Made by a program: the position numbers and the translations under genes. The notes under the pieces were generated by a model. It was not told where the DNA came from. It did not search any database and saw only the letters and a list, made by a program, of their open reading frames with translations. Below are positions 18,064 to 26,818 of a DNA stretch of 64,000 nucleotides, piece by piece. Origin of the DNA: Porphyrobacter sp. GA68 (GTDB lineage: Bacteria; Pseudomonadota; Alphaproteobacteria; Sphingomonadales; Sphingomonadaceae); NCBI RefSeq assembly GCF_022605525.1, contig NZ_JAKQYJ010000002.1, forward strand, positions 248,001-312,000. The letters run 5' to 3'. Position 1 is the stretch's first letter. Each line of letters begins with the position of its first letter.

Positions 18064-18381
18064 CGACCCGTCGCTCCTGCGGGACACTTGGACCGCATGT
18101 TACACGGTCCAGAGCCAACAGGGCGGAAGACCGGAACGGTTCGGTCGAACAGGTGCCGGTTTGCGAAGGGCGGTGTTTTCATGCGCCGATCCTGCCGCAA
18201 ACTCCCGCCGTAGGAAAGCGGGGCGGCAAGATCGCGGTGGCAGCACAGGGACATATTGCGACGCCGGTGCATTCCCCTATGTGGGTTGCCTTAAAGGCGG
18301 GCGTCCGGCGCAGTTCAGCGCCGCACTATGCTGCGCCGCACCTGCCGCCGGGCAGGTTTCACTGGTTTGATGGAGTAGCGA
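18064..18381. promoter_or_regulatory. 318-nt divergent intergenic region with tandem hairpins before carboxyspermidine dehydrogenase
   Basis: No gene is supported here. It must hold the promoters of the PLP dehydratase (minus) and of the polyamine block (plus). Close to the plus-strand gene are two neighbouring inverted repeats: GGCGCAG at 18307-18313 with CTGCGCC at 18331-18337, and CCTGCC at 18341-18346 with GGCAGG at 18351-18356, the latter followed by TTTC. The ribosome-binding site GGAG lies near 18372. The hairpins could be an attenuator or translation control element. I could not assign -35/-10 boxes. Confidence 0.4.
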
Positions 18382-19593
18382 ATGACCAAGGTTCTGGTAA
18401 TCGGCGCAGGCGGAGTGAGCAGCGTGTGCGTCCATAAAATGGCGTTCAACACCGACATCTTTCCTGAAATTCACCTTGCCAGCCGGACCAAGGCCAAATG
18501 CGATGCCATCGCCGCGTCGGTGAAGGAACGGGCCGGCGTCGACATCCACACCTACGAAGTCGACGCGGAGGAAGTGCCGGCAATGGTCAATCTCATCCGC
18601 CGGGTGCAGCCGACCCTGGTCGTGAATCTCGCCCTTCCTTACCAGGACCTGCCGATCATGGATGCCTGTCTGGAAACCGGAGTCAGCTACCTCGACACGG
18701 CCAATTACGAGCCGAAGGACGAGGCCAAGTTCGAATACAAGTGGCAGTGGGCCTATCACGACCGCTTCCGCGAGGCGGGCATCATGGCCCTGCTGGGCAG
18801 CGGGTTCGACCCCGGTGTAACCTCGGTTTTCACGATGTGGCTCAAGAAGCACAAGCTCAAGACAATTCGACAGCTCGACATTCTCGACTGCAATGGCGGT
18901 GACCACGGCCAGCATTTCGCCACCAACTTCAACCCGGAGATCAACATTCGCGAAGTGACCGCCCCCGCGCGGCACTGGGAGAACGGGGAGTGGGTGGAGA
19001 CGCCCGCCATGCAGGTCAAGACCGAGTTTGATTTCGAGGGCGTGGGCAGGCGCAACGCGTACCTCATGTATCACGAGGAGCTGGAAAGCCTGGCGAAATT
19101 TGTGCCGGAACTGGAACGGGCGCGGTTCTGGATGACGTTCGGCGACCAGTACATCACCCACCTCACCGTGTTGCAGAACGTCGGCATGACCTCCATCGAG
19201 CCGGTGGCGTTCCAGGGACGCGAGATCATCCCCCTGCAATTTCTCGCCGCAGTGCTGCCCAAGCCGGAAACGCTGGGGGAGACGACGAAGGGCAAGACCA
19301 ACATCGGCGTCATCGCCACCGGCGAGGCGCTGGACGGGTCGGGCGAAAAGACGTTCTACATCAATAACATCTGCGACCATGAAGAAGCGTTTCGGGAAAC
19401 CGGCAACCAGGCGGTCAGCTATACCACCGGCGTTCCCGCCATGATCGGCAGCGCGCTGATGGTGCAGGGCATCTGGCAGGGCGAGGGGGTGTTCAACATC
19501 GAGCAGCTCGATCCCGACCCGTTCATGGAGATGCTGAACGCCCACGGCCTGCCGTGGCAGGTGAAGGAACTGGGCGGGCCGGTCGATTTCTGA
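18382..19593 (+). CDS. carboxynorspermidine/carboxyspermidine dehydrogenase (saccharopine dehydrogenase family)
   Basis: A 403-residue NADPH-dependent enzyme that condenses putrescine (or diaminopropane) with aspartate semialdehyde to give carboxy(nor)spermidine. It begins with the Rossmann motif VLVIGAGGVSS and has the family blocks LALPYQDLPIMDACLETG, LLGSGFDPGVTSVF and GGDHGQHFATNFNPEINIRE. Its stop overlaps the start of the carboxyspermidine decarboxylase gene (TGATG), which secures the pathway assignment over lysine metabolism. Substrate preference for putrescine versus diaminopropane is not visible; putrescine is favoured because ornithine decarboxylase follows. Confidence 0.9.
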   Translation: MTKVLVIGAGGVSSVCVHKMAFNTDIFPEIHLASRTKAKCDAIAASVKERAGVDIHTYEVDAEEVPAMVNLIRRVQPTLVVNLALPYQDLPIMDACLETGVSYLDTANYEPKDEAKFEYKWQWAYHDRFREAGIMALLGSGFDPGVTSVFTMWLKKHKLKTIRQLDILDCNGGDHGQHFATNFNPEINIREVTAPARHWENGEWVETPAMQVKTEFDFEGVGRRNAYLMYHEELESLAKFVPELERARFWMTFGDQYITHLTVLQNVGMTSIEPVAFQGREIIPLQFLAAVLPKPETLGETTKGKTNIGVIATGEALDGSGEKTFYINNICDHEEAFRETGNQAVSYTTGVPAMIGSALMVQGIWQGEGVFNIEQLDPDPFMEMLNAHGLPWQVKELGGPVDF

Positions 19594-20765
19594 TGGAAAC
19601 CAGAGCCGGCGATCCGGGCGCCTTTGCCCGCTTCGACCTTACCCGCGTCGATTCGCCCGCCTTCGTGGTGGATGCGGTGCGGCTGCGGGCCAACCTTCAG
19701 GTTCTGGCTGATATCCGCGACGCCGCGGAATGCCGGGTGCTGCTGGCGCTGAAGGCGTTTTCCATGTGGAGCGCGGCCCCGATCATCGGCGAGTATCTCG
19801 ACGGGGTCTGCACCAGCGGCCTGTGGGAAGCGCGGCTCGCTTCGGAATTCTATGACGGCGAGATCAGCACCTATTCGCCGGCCTACAAGCCCGAAGATCT
19901 GGCGGAAGTGTGCCGGCTGTCGGACCACGTGATCTTCAATTCGCCCGAGCAACTGCGCCGGGCCACCCTGATCGTCGAACAGGCCCGCAGCGAAGGGCGC
20001 GCGTTCGACACAGGCCTGCGGATCAACCCCTTGGTCGCAACCGGGGAAGTGCCGCGCTACGATCCGTCAAGCCCCGGCAGCCGGCTGGGCTTCCCCATCG
20101 ATCAGCTGACGGCGGAACACATGGAGGGGGTGGACGGCATCCATTTCCACAACCTGTGCGAACAGGATTTCGAACCGTTGGCAGCAACCTGGGACAAGGT
20201 GTTCGACGCCATCGAACCCTATTTCGGGCAGCTCAAATGGATCAACATGGGCGGCGGCCACCATATCACGCGCGCCGATTACCAGCGTGACGAACTGGTG
20301 GAGTTCCTGCGCGACGCGAAGGAGGACACGGGCGCCGACATCTACCTTGAGCCGGGCGAGGCGGTGGCGCTGGACGCGGGCATTCTGGTGGGCACCATCC
20401 TCGATACCGGGTTCAACGGGGTGCCGACGGCGATCACCGACATATCCGCCACCTGCCACATGCCCGACGTGATCGAGGCACCGTATCGCCCCGCCATGCT
20501 GGGCGAGGTGGACGAAGGACCGCAGACCCGGCTGGGCGGGCCTTCCTGCCTCGCGGGCGATGTGATCGGCGATTACCGCGTGCCTGACGGAGCGGAGCCG
20601 GGCCGGCGCATCGCATTCCTGGATCAGGCGCACTACTCCATGGTCAAGACCAACACCTTCAACGGGGTGCCGCTGCCCTCCATCTGGCTGTGGGATTCGG
20701 GCACCGACGCGCTGGAACAGGTGCGCTCGTTCGGGTGGGAGGAGTTCCGCAACCGCCTTTCCTGA
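19593..20765 (+). CDS. nspC: carboxynorspermidine/carboxyspermidine decarboxylase
   Basis: A 390-residue alanine-racemase-fold PLP decarboxylase that finishes the alternative spermidine pathway. The PLP lysine is K54 in LLALKAFSMW, and the family blocks FHNLCEQDFEPL, MGGGHHITRADY and LEPGEAVALDAG are present. The ATG at 19593 overlaps the dehydrogenase stop by one base. The symbol nspC is used by homology to Vibrio; the product here is more probably spermidine. It ends 211 bases before the ornithine decarboxylase start. Confidence 0.9.
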   Translation: METRAGDPGAFARFDLTRVDSPAFVVDAVRLRANLQVLADIRDAAECRVLLALKAFSMWSAAPIIGEYLDGVCTSGLWEARLASEFYDGEISTYSPAYKPEDLAEVCRLSDHVIFNSPEQLRRATLIVEQARSEGRAFDTGLRINPLVATGEVPRYDPSSPGSRLGFPIDQLTAEHMEGVDGIHFHNLCEQDFEPLAATWDKVFDAIEPYFGQLKWINMGGGHHITRADYQRDELVEFLRDAKEDTGADIYLEPGEAVALDAGILVGTILDTGFNGVPTAITDISATCHMPDVIEAPYRPAMLGEVDEGPQTRLGGPSCLAGDVIGDYRVPDGAEPGRRIAFLDQAHYSMVKTNTFNGVPLPSIWLWDSGTDALEQVRSFGWEEFRNRLS

Positions 20766-20869
20766 GCGGCGGGACGCCTGCGCCATCCCGGATTCGCGCG
20801 CTTCAGCGGCCGGTTTGGCAGGGCGCCTTCCGGCGGCGCAGTCACAATGACGCAAAAGCGCACATTTTC

Positions 20870-20976
20870 AGTTGCGATTAACGCGGCAGTGCCTATATGC
20901 GCCCTTCCGCTGCCCCAGGGGACTTCCTTACCGCAAGGCAGCATGTCTTGAACTTAACCGTAGGGGGTCCCTTGAG
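20870..20976 (+). promoter_or_regulatory. structured leader of ornithine decarboxylase (candidate alphaproteobacterial speF-type leader)
   Basis: Several pairings compete in this leader. GCTGCC at 20909-20914 can pair with GGCAGC at 20937-20942. CCTT at 20926-20929 can pair with AAGG at 20935-20938. AGGGGAC at 20917-20923 can pair with GTCCCTT at 20967-20973, next to the AGGGGG ribosome-binding site at 20962-20967. The position, upstream of an ornithine decarboxylase in an alphaproteobacterium, matches the known speF leader family, but I cannot confirm membership without a covariance search. Confidence 0.5.
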
Positions 20977-21007
20977 TTGCACGAGTATCATAACGCCCGG
21001 TCCGTAG
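20897..21007 (+). CDS. possible 36-residue leader ORF overlapping the ornithine decarboxylase start
   Basis: An ATG at 20897 opens a 36-codon frame (beginning MRPSAAPGDFLTARQH) that runs through the whole structured leader, past the decarboxylase start and its ribosome-binding site, and stops at TAG 21005-21007 in a different frame. Such an arrangement could let translation of the leader control initiation of the enzyme. Its own ribosome-binding site is weak. It may be chance, since the leader would be constrained by RNA structure in any case. Confidence 0.3.
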   Translation: MRPSAAPGDFLTARQHVLNLTVGGPLSCTSIITPGP

Positions 21008-22179
21008 TCCGCGCCCTCCAGCCGGACGAGCCCGTGATCCTCAACCGACCGCACGCTGCCGCGCGCGCCGCCCGCTTCTTCGTCGAGAAGTTTCCGGGCA
21101 AGGTGCTGTATGCGGTCAAGGCGAACCCGTCGCCCGACCTGCTGCGGGTTCTGTGGGACAACGGCGTGACGCATTACGACGTCGCATCCATTACCGAAGT
21201 GCGCCTGGTCGCGGCCACGCTGCCGGACGCGGTGCTGTGCTTCATGCACCCGGTCAAGGCGCCGTCGGCCATTCGGGAAGCGTATCACCAGCACGGCTGC
21301 CGCACATTCAGCCTCGACACGCCCGAAGAACTGGACAAGATCGTAGATGCCTGCCGCGATGCCGACGGCAATGCGGCGACGGACCTGCGCCTGCTGGTGC
21401 GCCTGCGCGTGTCCTCGGAATATTCGGAGCTGTCGCTGGCCGCCAAGTTCGGCTGCGACCTCGCCGATGCCGGCGGACTGTTGCAGGCCACGCGCCAGCA
21501 TTGTGACTGGCTGGGTGTGTGTTTTCACGTGGGCAGCCAGGCGATGACGCCCTTTGCCTATGTGCAGGCGCTGGAACGCACGCGTGTCGCCATTGCAGAG
21601 GCTTCGGTGGTCATCGACATGGTTGATGTGGGCGGTGGATTCCCTTCGGTCTATCCGGGCATGGAGCCGCCGCCGCTGGAAGATTACTTTGCCATCATCC
21701 ATCGCCAGTTCGAAGCGCTGCCGATCGCCTACAACGCCGAACTCTGGTGCGAGCCGGGGCGGGCGCTGGCGGCCGAATACAACTCGCTGATCGTGCGGGT
21801 GGAAAAGCGGCGCGGCAACGAGCTGTACATCAACGACGGTGCGTACGGGGCACTGTTCGACGCGGCGCATATCGCCTGGAAGTTCCCGGTGGAAGCGCTG
21901 GAGGACGACCTGATCGACGCGGAAGAGGACTTCTCCTTCTACGGGCCGACCTGTGACGATGCCGATTTCATGAAGGGTCCGTTCCCGCTGCCCGGCGACA
22001 TCCAGGCCGGCGACTATATCGAGATCGGGATGCTGGGCGCTTACGGCGCGGCAATGAAGACGGCGTTCAACGGCTTCGGCGCGGCAGAACACATCGTCGT
22101 CACCGACGAGCCGATGGCCAGCCTGTACGATGGCAGCCGGGTGCGGCCGGTCGCGGACAACGTGGTCAGCCTCAGGTAA
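20977..22179 (+). CDS. ornithine decarboxylase, type III PLP fold
   Basis: A eukaryotic-type (alanine-racemase fold) ornithine decarboxylase making putrescine. The PLP lysine is K48 in VLYAVKANPSP. Other blocks are FHVGSQAMTPFAY, VDVGGGFPSVYPG, LWCEPGRALAAEYNS and the active-site YGPTCDDADFM. There is no in-frame ATG near the start; a TTG at 20977, nine bases after AGGGGG, gives 400 residues beginning MHEYHNARSVV. Lysine decarboxylation as a side or main activity cannot be excluded. The gene follows the carboxyspermidine genes, completing ornithine to spermidine. Confidence 0.88.
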   Translation: MHEYHNARSVVRALQPDEPVILNRPHAAARAARFFVEKFPGKVLYAVKANPSPDLLRVLWDNGVTHYDVASITEVRLVAATLPDAVLCFMHPVKAPSAIREAYHQHGCRTFSLDTPEELDKIVDACRDADGNAATDLRLLVRLRVSSEYSELSLAAKFGCDLADAGGLLQATRQHCDWLGVCFHVGSQAMTPFAYVQALERTRVAIAEASVVIDMVDVGGGFPSVYPGMEPPPLEDYFAIIHRQFEALPIAYNAELWCEPGRALAAEYNSLIVRVEKRRGNELYINDGAYGALFDAAHIAWKFPVEALEDDLIDAEEDFSFYGPTCDDADFMKGPFPLPGDIQAGDYIEIGMLGAYGAAMKTAFNGFGAAEHIVVTDEPMASLYDGSRVRPVADNVVSLR

Positions 22180-22185
22180 ACGGGC

Positions 22186-22210
22186 GAGGAGCGGGCCGAT
22201 CCCGCTCCTC
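22186..22210 (+). terminator. hairpin after ornithine decarboxylase
   Basis: A perfect 10-bp stem (GAGGAGCGGG at 22186-22195 and CCCGCTCCTC at 22201-22210) with a 5-nt loop starts 7 bases after the stop codon. There is no long T-run, only TAT after the stem, so termination strength is uncertain, but its position fits the end of the polyamine transcript. Confidence 0.55.
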
Positions 22211-22332
22211 TATCGCCGGGACAGCACAGGCACAGGCACAGCCGTCCGGGTGCGCTGGCGCCCGCGCTTGGTTGCGTGGGCGGATGCCCGTCTCTAGGCT
22301 GGGGGGGGAGATCGAACGACAGGAGGATGCCG

Positions 22333-23145
22333 GTGACTGGACCAATCGTAATCGGAACGGATTTCCGCGCCGAGGCGGACCGCGCGCTCGACCGTGCGAT
22401 CCTTCTGGGCGAAGAGTGGGGCAGCGAGGTGATCGTCGTCCACGCCCTCGACCCGGACGAAAGCGATCAGCCGCCGCAGGCGGAGCTGGAGCGGCGGCTG
22501 GCCAGTGTGCTGCCGCGCACCGAAGCCCGCGTGACGCTGCGCTGCCAGGCGGGCAAGCCGACCGCTGTCATCACCGATGTCGCGCGCGAAACAGGCGCCG
22601 CGATCATCGTGCTGGGCGTGGCCCGCTACCGCAATTTCCGCGACTACGTGCTCGGCTCCGTCGTTGATCAGGTCATCCGGGAGGCGAGCCTGCCCGTGCT
22701 GGTCGTCAAGAGCCGTCCTCGCGCGGCGTACCGCCGCATCGTGTCGGCCACTGACTTCCACAAACCATCGCGCATCGCTCTGGAAAAGGCCGCCGACCTG
22801 TTCGCCGACCGGCAGCTGGACGTGGTGCACGCCTTCAGCGTGCCGTTCGAAGGATGGCAGCAAGCCGATCAGGTCCGCGACCGGATGCGCGAGGCGGAAC
22901 AGAAGGTGTTTGACGAGTTCGTGGCCGAACTGCGCCCTGAAACACGCGCGCGCATTTCGCAGAACCTCATCTATGGCAACGTCCATACCGCGATGCTGCG
23001 CGAACTGGAGGAGAGCGGGGCCGATCTGGTGGTGATCGGCACGCATGGCGACAGCGCCCTGCGCCGTGCCATCCTGGGCAGCACGGCCAGCGACCTTCTG
23101 CGATTGACCCCGATCGACACGCTGGTCGTGCCGCCGACATCCTGA
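22333..23145 (+). CDS. tandem-domain universal stress protein
   Basis: A 270-residue protein with two UspA-like domains (about 1-130 and 135-270). Domain 1 begins PIVIGTDFRAEADRALDRA and domain 2 begins RRIVSATDFHKPSRIALEKA. The second domain ends with the nucleotide-binding-like GTHGDSALRRAILGSTASDLL block. AGGAGG touches an ATG at 22327, so I prefer the in-frame GTG at 22333, which has correct spacing. It should be a cytoplasmic stress protein. It is convergent with the following gene, leaving only 5 bases between the stops. Confidence 0.85.
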   Translation: MTGPIVIGTDFRAEADRALDRAILLGEEWGSEVIVVHALDPDESDQPPQAELERRLASVLPRTEARVTLRCQAGKPTAVITDVARETGAAIIVLGVARYRNFRDYVLGSVVDQVIREASLPVLVVKSRPRAAYRRIVSATDFHKPSRIALEKAADLFADRQLDVVHAFSVPFEGWQQADQVRDRMREAEQKVFDEFVAELRPETRARISQNLIYGNVHTAMLRELEESGADLVVIGTHGDSALRRAILGSTASDLLRLTPIDTLVVPPTS

Positions 23146-23150
23146 TCCGG

Positions 23151-23927
23151 TCAGCCGTGGCGTCGCCGGTGCCGCGCCAGCACCGGCTGCACCTGCCCCA
23201 GCGCCTCGCCAATGCGTTCGGGGAAATCGCCATGAAGTTCGACCACGCTGTTGTGGGCGGTGGCGACCCTGCGGGCGTCGTGCCAGTCCGCGCCCAGATC
23301 ATAGGCCCAGGCGGTAAAGGCATCCGCTGCCCCCGGTTCCGGCTTCAGCGCACTGGCAAGGGTGGGGTGGAAGCGCAGGCTTCCGGTCATCGGCAGCGGT
23401 AATCCGCGCAGCGGTCCGGGTAATTGCACGCAGGACAGCGTATCATCGACATGGATCGTGCCGCTGCCGGGATGAAAGGCCAGAACGGAAGCGAAATGGA
23501 CGTTCTCCTTCTCGCAGACCAGATCGACCCCGCCAGGAACGGAGAAATTGAGGTCAGCACCGAACCGTTCCGCCAGGCCATCTTCCTCGCACAGCACATC
23601 GTCCCAGGGCAGGTGGGGCAGCCTGTCGCGGTGCCGCCTGGTGCCGTACAGCCGCGCATCGGGAAAGGTGCGGTGCATCCATTCGCAATGAACGGTGTGG
23701 AACGGGTGGAGGTTCAGAATGGCGCGCACATCGGCCCCGTTTGCCGTCATGCGCCGAACCTGTGCCAGAATGTCGCCGGGCAGGGTGTAGCTGTCCAGGA
23801 ACACGGCACCGCCGTCCGCCAGCCTGACCAGTGAACAATGGGTGCCCACATCGACCAGCCCGCCGATCCGGTGCTGGCCCCGGATGTGATGAAAGCCATG
23901 GCCAAAGTCGGTGATATGCTCGGTCAT
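23151..23927 (-). CDS. metallo-beta-lactamase-fold-like protein of unknown function
   Basis: A 258-residue protein that looks like a metallo-beta-lactamase-fold hydrolase. The strand VFLDSYTLPGDI is followed by NLHPFHTVHCEW, giving H74, H77 and H80 in place of the usual HxHxDH. The later AFHPGSGTIHVDDTL resembles the HTPGHT...GDTL segment, with H152 and D162. The altered metal motif makes both catalysis and substrate uncertain. No partner gene is obvious. Confidence 0.55.
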   Translation of the reverse strand: MTEHITDFGHGFHHIRGQHRIGGLVDVGTHCSLVRLADGGAVFLDSYTLPGDILAQVRRMTANGADVRAILNLHPFHTVHCEWMHRTFPDARLYGTRRHRDRLPHLPWDDVLCEEDGLAERFGADLNFSVPGGVDLVCEKENVHFASVLAFHPGSGTIHVDDTLSCVQLPGPLRGLPLPMTGSLRFHPTLASALKPEPGAADAFTAWAYDLGADWHDARRVATAHNSVVELHGDFPERIGEALGQVQPVLARHRRRHG

Positions 23928-23996
23928 CGCGCTGCTCCTGCCTGCGGTGAAGACGCGCAGGGTTGCCGGTGTTGTTGCGCCCGCTGCGCCTTCAGC

Positions 23997-25352
23997 TCAC
24001 TCGCGCAGCGTGCCGGCCTGCGTGTCGGCTTTCAAGGCGCCGGGCTCGGGCAGAGAGGATCTGACTGTCGCTGTAGGCGCGGCAGCCGGTGCGGCGGTGC
24101 GCGGAGCCGTGCCCCGCGCGGTCGCGGTGCGCGGCGTCTCCGCCCGCGCGGCGGCACTGCCCGGTAGGCAGGTGCCCGGCGGGGAAGCGGGAAACAGGCG
24201 GCAGTCGAAGAACATGGTTTCCGGTCCGGCGCGGCCCGCCGGCACATAGCTGAAGCGCAGGGTCCGGCGTGCGTCGCCGGCCACCGGCAGTGCAGCGGGC
24301 ATGTCGGCCGCGCTGCTCCAGCCGAACACCTGGCACGAGTTCAGGCCGGCACACAGGCTCTTGCTGCGCGCGGCCAGCGCCGCGGGTTCGTCGGTCGCCG
24401 ACACCAGAAGGAACTGCACCCCGCGCCCTGGCGAGCGGACGCCGTCGACCAGCCCGTCGCGCGTCGCGAGCAGCGCGCCGTCATCGGCCAGCAATTCAGC
24501 GGCAAGAACATCATCGGGCACTTCGGGCAGGACCAGCCCGGCGCGCGACATTCCGTTCGCCCGGGCGCGTAAGGCGACCGGATCGGGTTCTCCGCCCGCA
24601 TAGCGCGCGGACAGCGCCGCGTGCGACCCCCAGAACCCGCGCCAGCGCAGGAAAAGGTGCGTGCCGACCTGGGCGATCTTGTCCAGCTTGGGGCTCCACC
24701 AGGGGAATACCCAGTCGGTGTGGTAATGGGTGGCATTGCCGACGGGCGCATAAACCGCGCCGCCCAGCATCTCTTCCGCCCGCCGCGTCGCCGCGCGCCA
24801 CAGCGCATCGGAATAGGTGCGGCGCAGCGATCCGTCGCATGTGAAGGTGAACTGGCACCCTGTGGTTCGTTCCGAACCCTGGAAAACCACGCCGCAGACG
24901 GTGTTGCTGAAAGCCGGGTGCCGCGCGCGGTTGAGGATAACCTGCATCACCGCACGCTGATCGGCGTCGCCCCCGCCGGCCTCCGCCAGACCCGCCAGCG
25001 CCAGACATTCGCGTGCCCGCGCGCGGTCCGTGACGCTGCCGCTGAACCGGAAGGGCGGCGCCGGTGTCAGATAGGTTGCGGCAAACGGCACGCGCGCGTT
25101 CTGTCCGCGCGCATCCGCCGGCGGCAGTTCGGACGTGATCACCAGATCGTCCTGCGCGGTGGCAGGCAAGGTGGCGAGACTGGGCGGAGTGGCCGGCACC
25201 GCCGGATCGCCGCCGACCATGGCGACCACGCCGGCCGTCGCCGCCGCACCGCTGCGCGTGGTGCTCCACACGGCAAGCGCCCCCGCCATCAGCAGCAGGA
25301 CAGACAGGAGGCCGTAGAGCGGCAGGTTCTGGCGAAGGTGAGCGGTCATCAA
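23997..25352 (-). CDS. membrane-anchored cell wall hydrolase (SleB/Hydrolase_2 domain)
   Basis: A 451-residue protein with one N-terminal membrane segment (residues about 12-30, LYGLLSVLLLMAGALAVW) and a SleB-type cell-wall hydrolase domain around residues 105-215. The domain pattern LAEAGGGDADQRAVMQVILNRARHP, shown here in parts as LAEAGGGDADQ and VMQVILNRARHP, matches the conserved Glu region of the family, followed by CGVVFQGS and a Cys-rich CQFTFTCDG. The C-terminal 80 residues are Ala/Arg/Pro-rich and of low complexity. It probably trims peptidoglycan in the periplasm. It lies 69 bases after the metallo-hydrolase-like gene start on the same strand. Confidence 0.82.
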   Translation of the reverse strand: MMTAHLRQNLPLYGLLSVLLLMAGALAVWSTTRSGAAATAGVVAMVGGDPAVPATPPSLATLPATAQDDLVITSELPPADARGQNARVPFAATYLTPAPPFRFSGSVTDRARARECLALAGLAEAGGGDADQRAVMQVILNRARHPAFSNTVCGVVFQGSERTTGCQFTFTCDGSLRRTYSDALWRAATRRAEEMLGGAVYAPVGNATHYHTDWVFPWWSPKLDKIAQVGTHLFLRWRGFWGSHAALSARYAGGEPDPVALRARANGMSRAGLVLPEVPDDVLAAELLADDGALLATRDGLVDGVRSPGRGVQFLLVSATDEPAALAARSKSLCAGLNSCQVFGWSSAADMPAALPVAGDARRTLRFSYVPAGRAGPETMFFDCRLFPASPPGTCLPGSAAARAETPRTATARGTAPRTAAPAAAPTATVRSSLPEPGALKADTQAGTLRE

Positions 25353-25486
25353 TGGCGGAGGTGTCTGATCGTCCGGCTCAATGCAGCCGACGAAGCTATA
25401 TAGCAGTTCGGCGGCAGATGTTCCATGACCGGGTCATAACCTGCCCGTTTCGGGACAGGCTGCCGCCCGAACGCGACCGGCGCTCG

Positions 25487-26707
25487 TCAGGCTGCCTGGC
25501 GGAGGCTGAGTTCGAGCCGGTCCCAGATTTCCACCAGCGCGCCGACCAGATCGCGCATCATCGCCTCGTCATGCGCGGGGCCGGGCGTGAAGCGCAGGCG
25601 TTCGGTACCGCGCGGCACCGTGGGAAAGTTGATCGGCTGAACATACACGCCGTATTCGGCCAGCAGGATGTCGCTGATCCGCTTGGCCCGCACCGGATCG
25701 CCCACCATCAGCGGCACGATATGGGTGGTGGACGGCATCACGGGCAGCCCGGCGGCCCGCATCAGCCGCTTGAGCGTGGCGGCGTTCGCCTGCTGCGCAT
25801 CGCGTTCCGCGCTTGACTGCTTGAGGTGCCGGACACTCGCCAGCACGCCGGCGGCCAGCACCGGCGACAGCGACGTGGTGAAGATGAAGCCGGGCGCGTA
25901 GGAGCGGATGCAGTCCACGATCCGGGTTTCGGCCGCGATATATCCGCCCATCACCCCGAATGCCTTGCCCAGCGTTCCCTCGATGATGTCGACCCGGTGC
26001 GCCGCCTCGTCGCGTTCGGTAATCCCGCCGCCATGCTCGCCATACATGCCGACCGCGTGCACCTCGTCGATGTAGGTCAGCGCATTGTACCGCTCCGCCA
26101 GGTCGCAGATCGCGTGCACGGGGGCGACATCGCCGTCCATCGAGTAAACGCTTTCAAACGCGATCAGCTTGGCAGCGGCAGGATCGGCTTCGTCCAGCAG
26201 CTGTTCGAGGTGGCCCAGATCGTTGTGCCGGAACACACGCTTTTCGCACCCGGCATTGCGAATCCCCGCGATCATGCTGGCGTGGTTCAGTTCGTCCGAA
26301 AAGACGATGCAGCCCGGCAGCAGCTTGGCCAGGGTGGACAGGGTCGCTTCGTTGGACACATAGCCCGACGTGAACAGCAGCGCCCCTTCCTTGCCGTGCA
26401 GGGTCGCGAGTTCGCGTTCCAGTTCGACATGATAATGGGTGTTGCCGCCGATGTTCCGCGTGCCGCCGGACCCGGCGCCCACGTCGTGCAACGCTTCTTC
26501 CATGGCGGCGATGACCTTGGGATGCTGCCCCATGGCGAGGTAGTCGTTGGAACACCACACGGTGATCGGCTTGGGCCCGTTATGCCCGGCAAAGCACCGC
26601 GCGTTGGGATAGGCTCCCTTGTTGCGCAGGATGTCGATAAAGACGCGGTAACGCCCTTCCTCGTGCAGCCGGTCGATGGCCTGGTCGAAAATCTGGTCGT
26701 AGTTCAA
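25487..26707 (-). CDS. hemA: 5-aminolevulinate synthase
   Basis: The PLP enzyme of the C4 (Shemin) haem pathway, joining glycine and succinyl-CoA to give 5-aminolevulinate. The 406-residue protein has the typical [17 protein letters not shown] stretch (residues 78-94), [12 protein letters not shown] and the PLP lysine K248 in [17 protein letters not shown]. This enzyme is characteristic of alphaproteobacteria. The start is the ATG at 26707. It is a single gene between murI and the cell-wall hydrolase, with its promoter probably in the 111-bp gap before it. Confidence 0.96.
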   Translation of the reverse strand: MNYDQIFDQAIDRLHEEGRYRVFIDILRNKGAYPNARCFAGHNGPKPITVWCSNDYLAMGQHPKVIAAMEEALHDVGAGSGGTRNIGGNTHYHVELERELATLHGKEGALLFTSGYVSNEATLSTLAKLLPGCIVFSDELNHASMIAGIRNAGCEKRVFRHNDLGHLEQLLDEADPAAAKLIAFESVYSMDGDVAPVHAICDLAERYNALTYIDEVHAVGMYGEHGGGITERDEAAHRVDIIEGTLGKAFGVMGGYIAAETRIVDCIRSYAPGFIFTTSLSPVLAAGVLASVRHLKQSSAERDAQQANAATLKRLMRAAGLPVMPSTTHIVPLMVGDPVRAKRISDILLAEYGVYVQPINFPTVPRGTERLRFTPGPAHDEAMMRDLVGALVEIWDRLELSLRQAA

Positions 26708-26818
26708 TTCCGCCGTCCTGTCGCGCCGCGTTCCGCCGGCTGTCGATCAGCCCGCAGATAGGCTTTTTGTGCTCGAATTGGAACGGCGATCTTTGCGAAC
26801 GACTCGCAGCGAAAAGGG

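Noticed and set aside
17828-18370. A plus-strand gene in the region upstream of the polyamine cluster
   Set aside because: Most of the frame is antisense to the PLP dehydratase, and the remainder has no domain and no ribosome-binding site.
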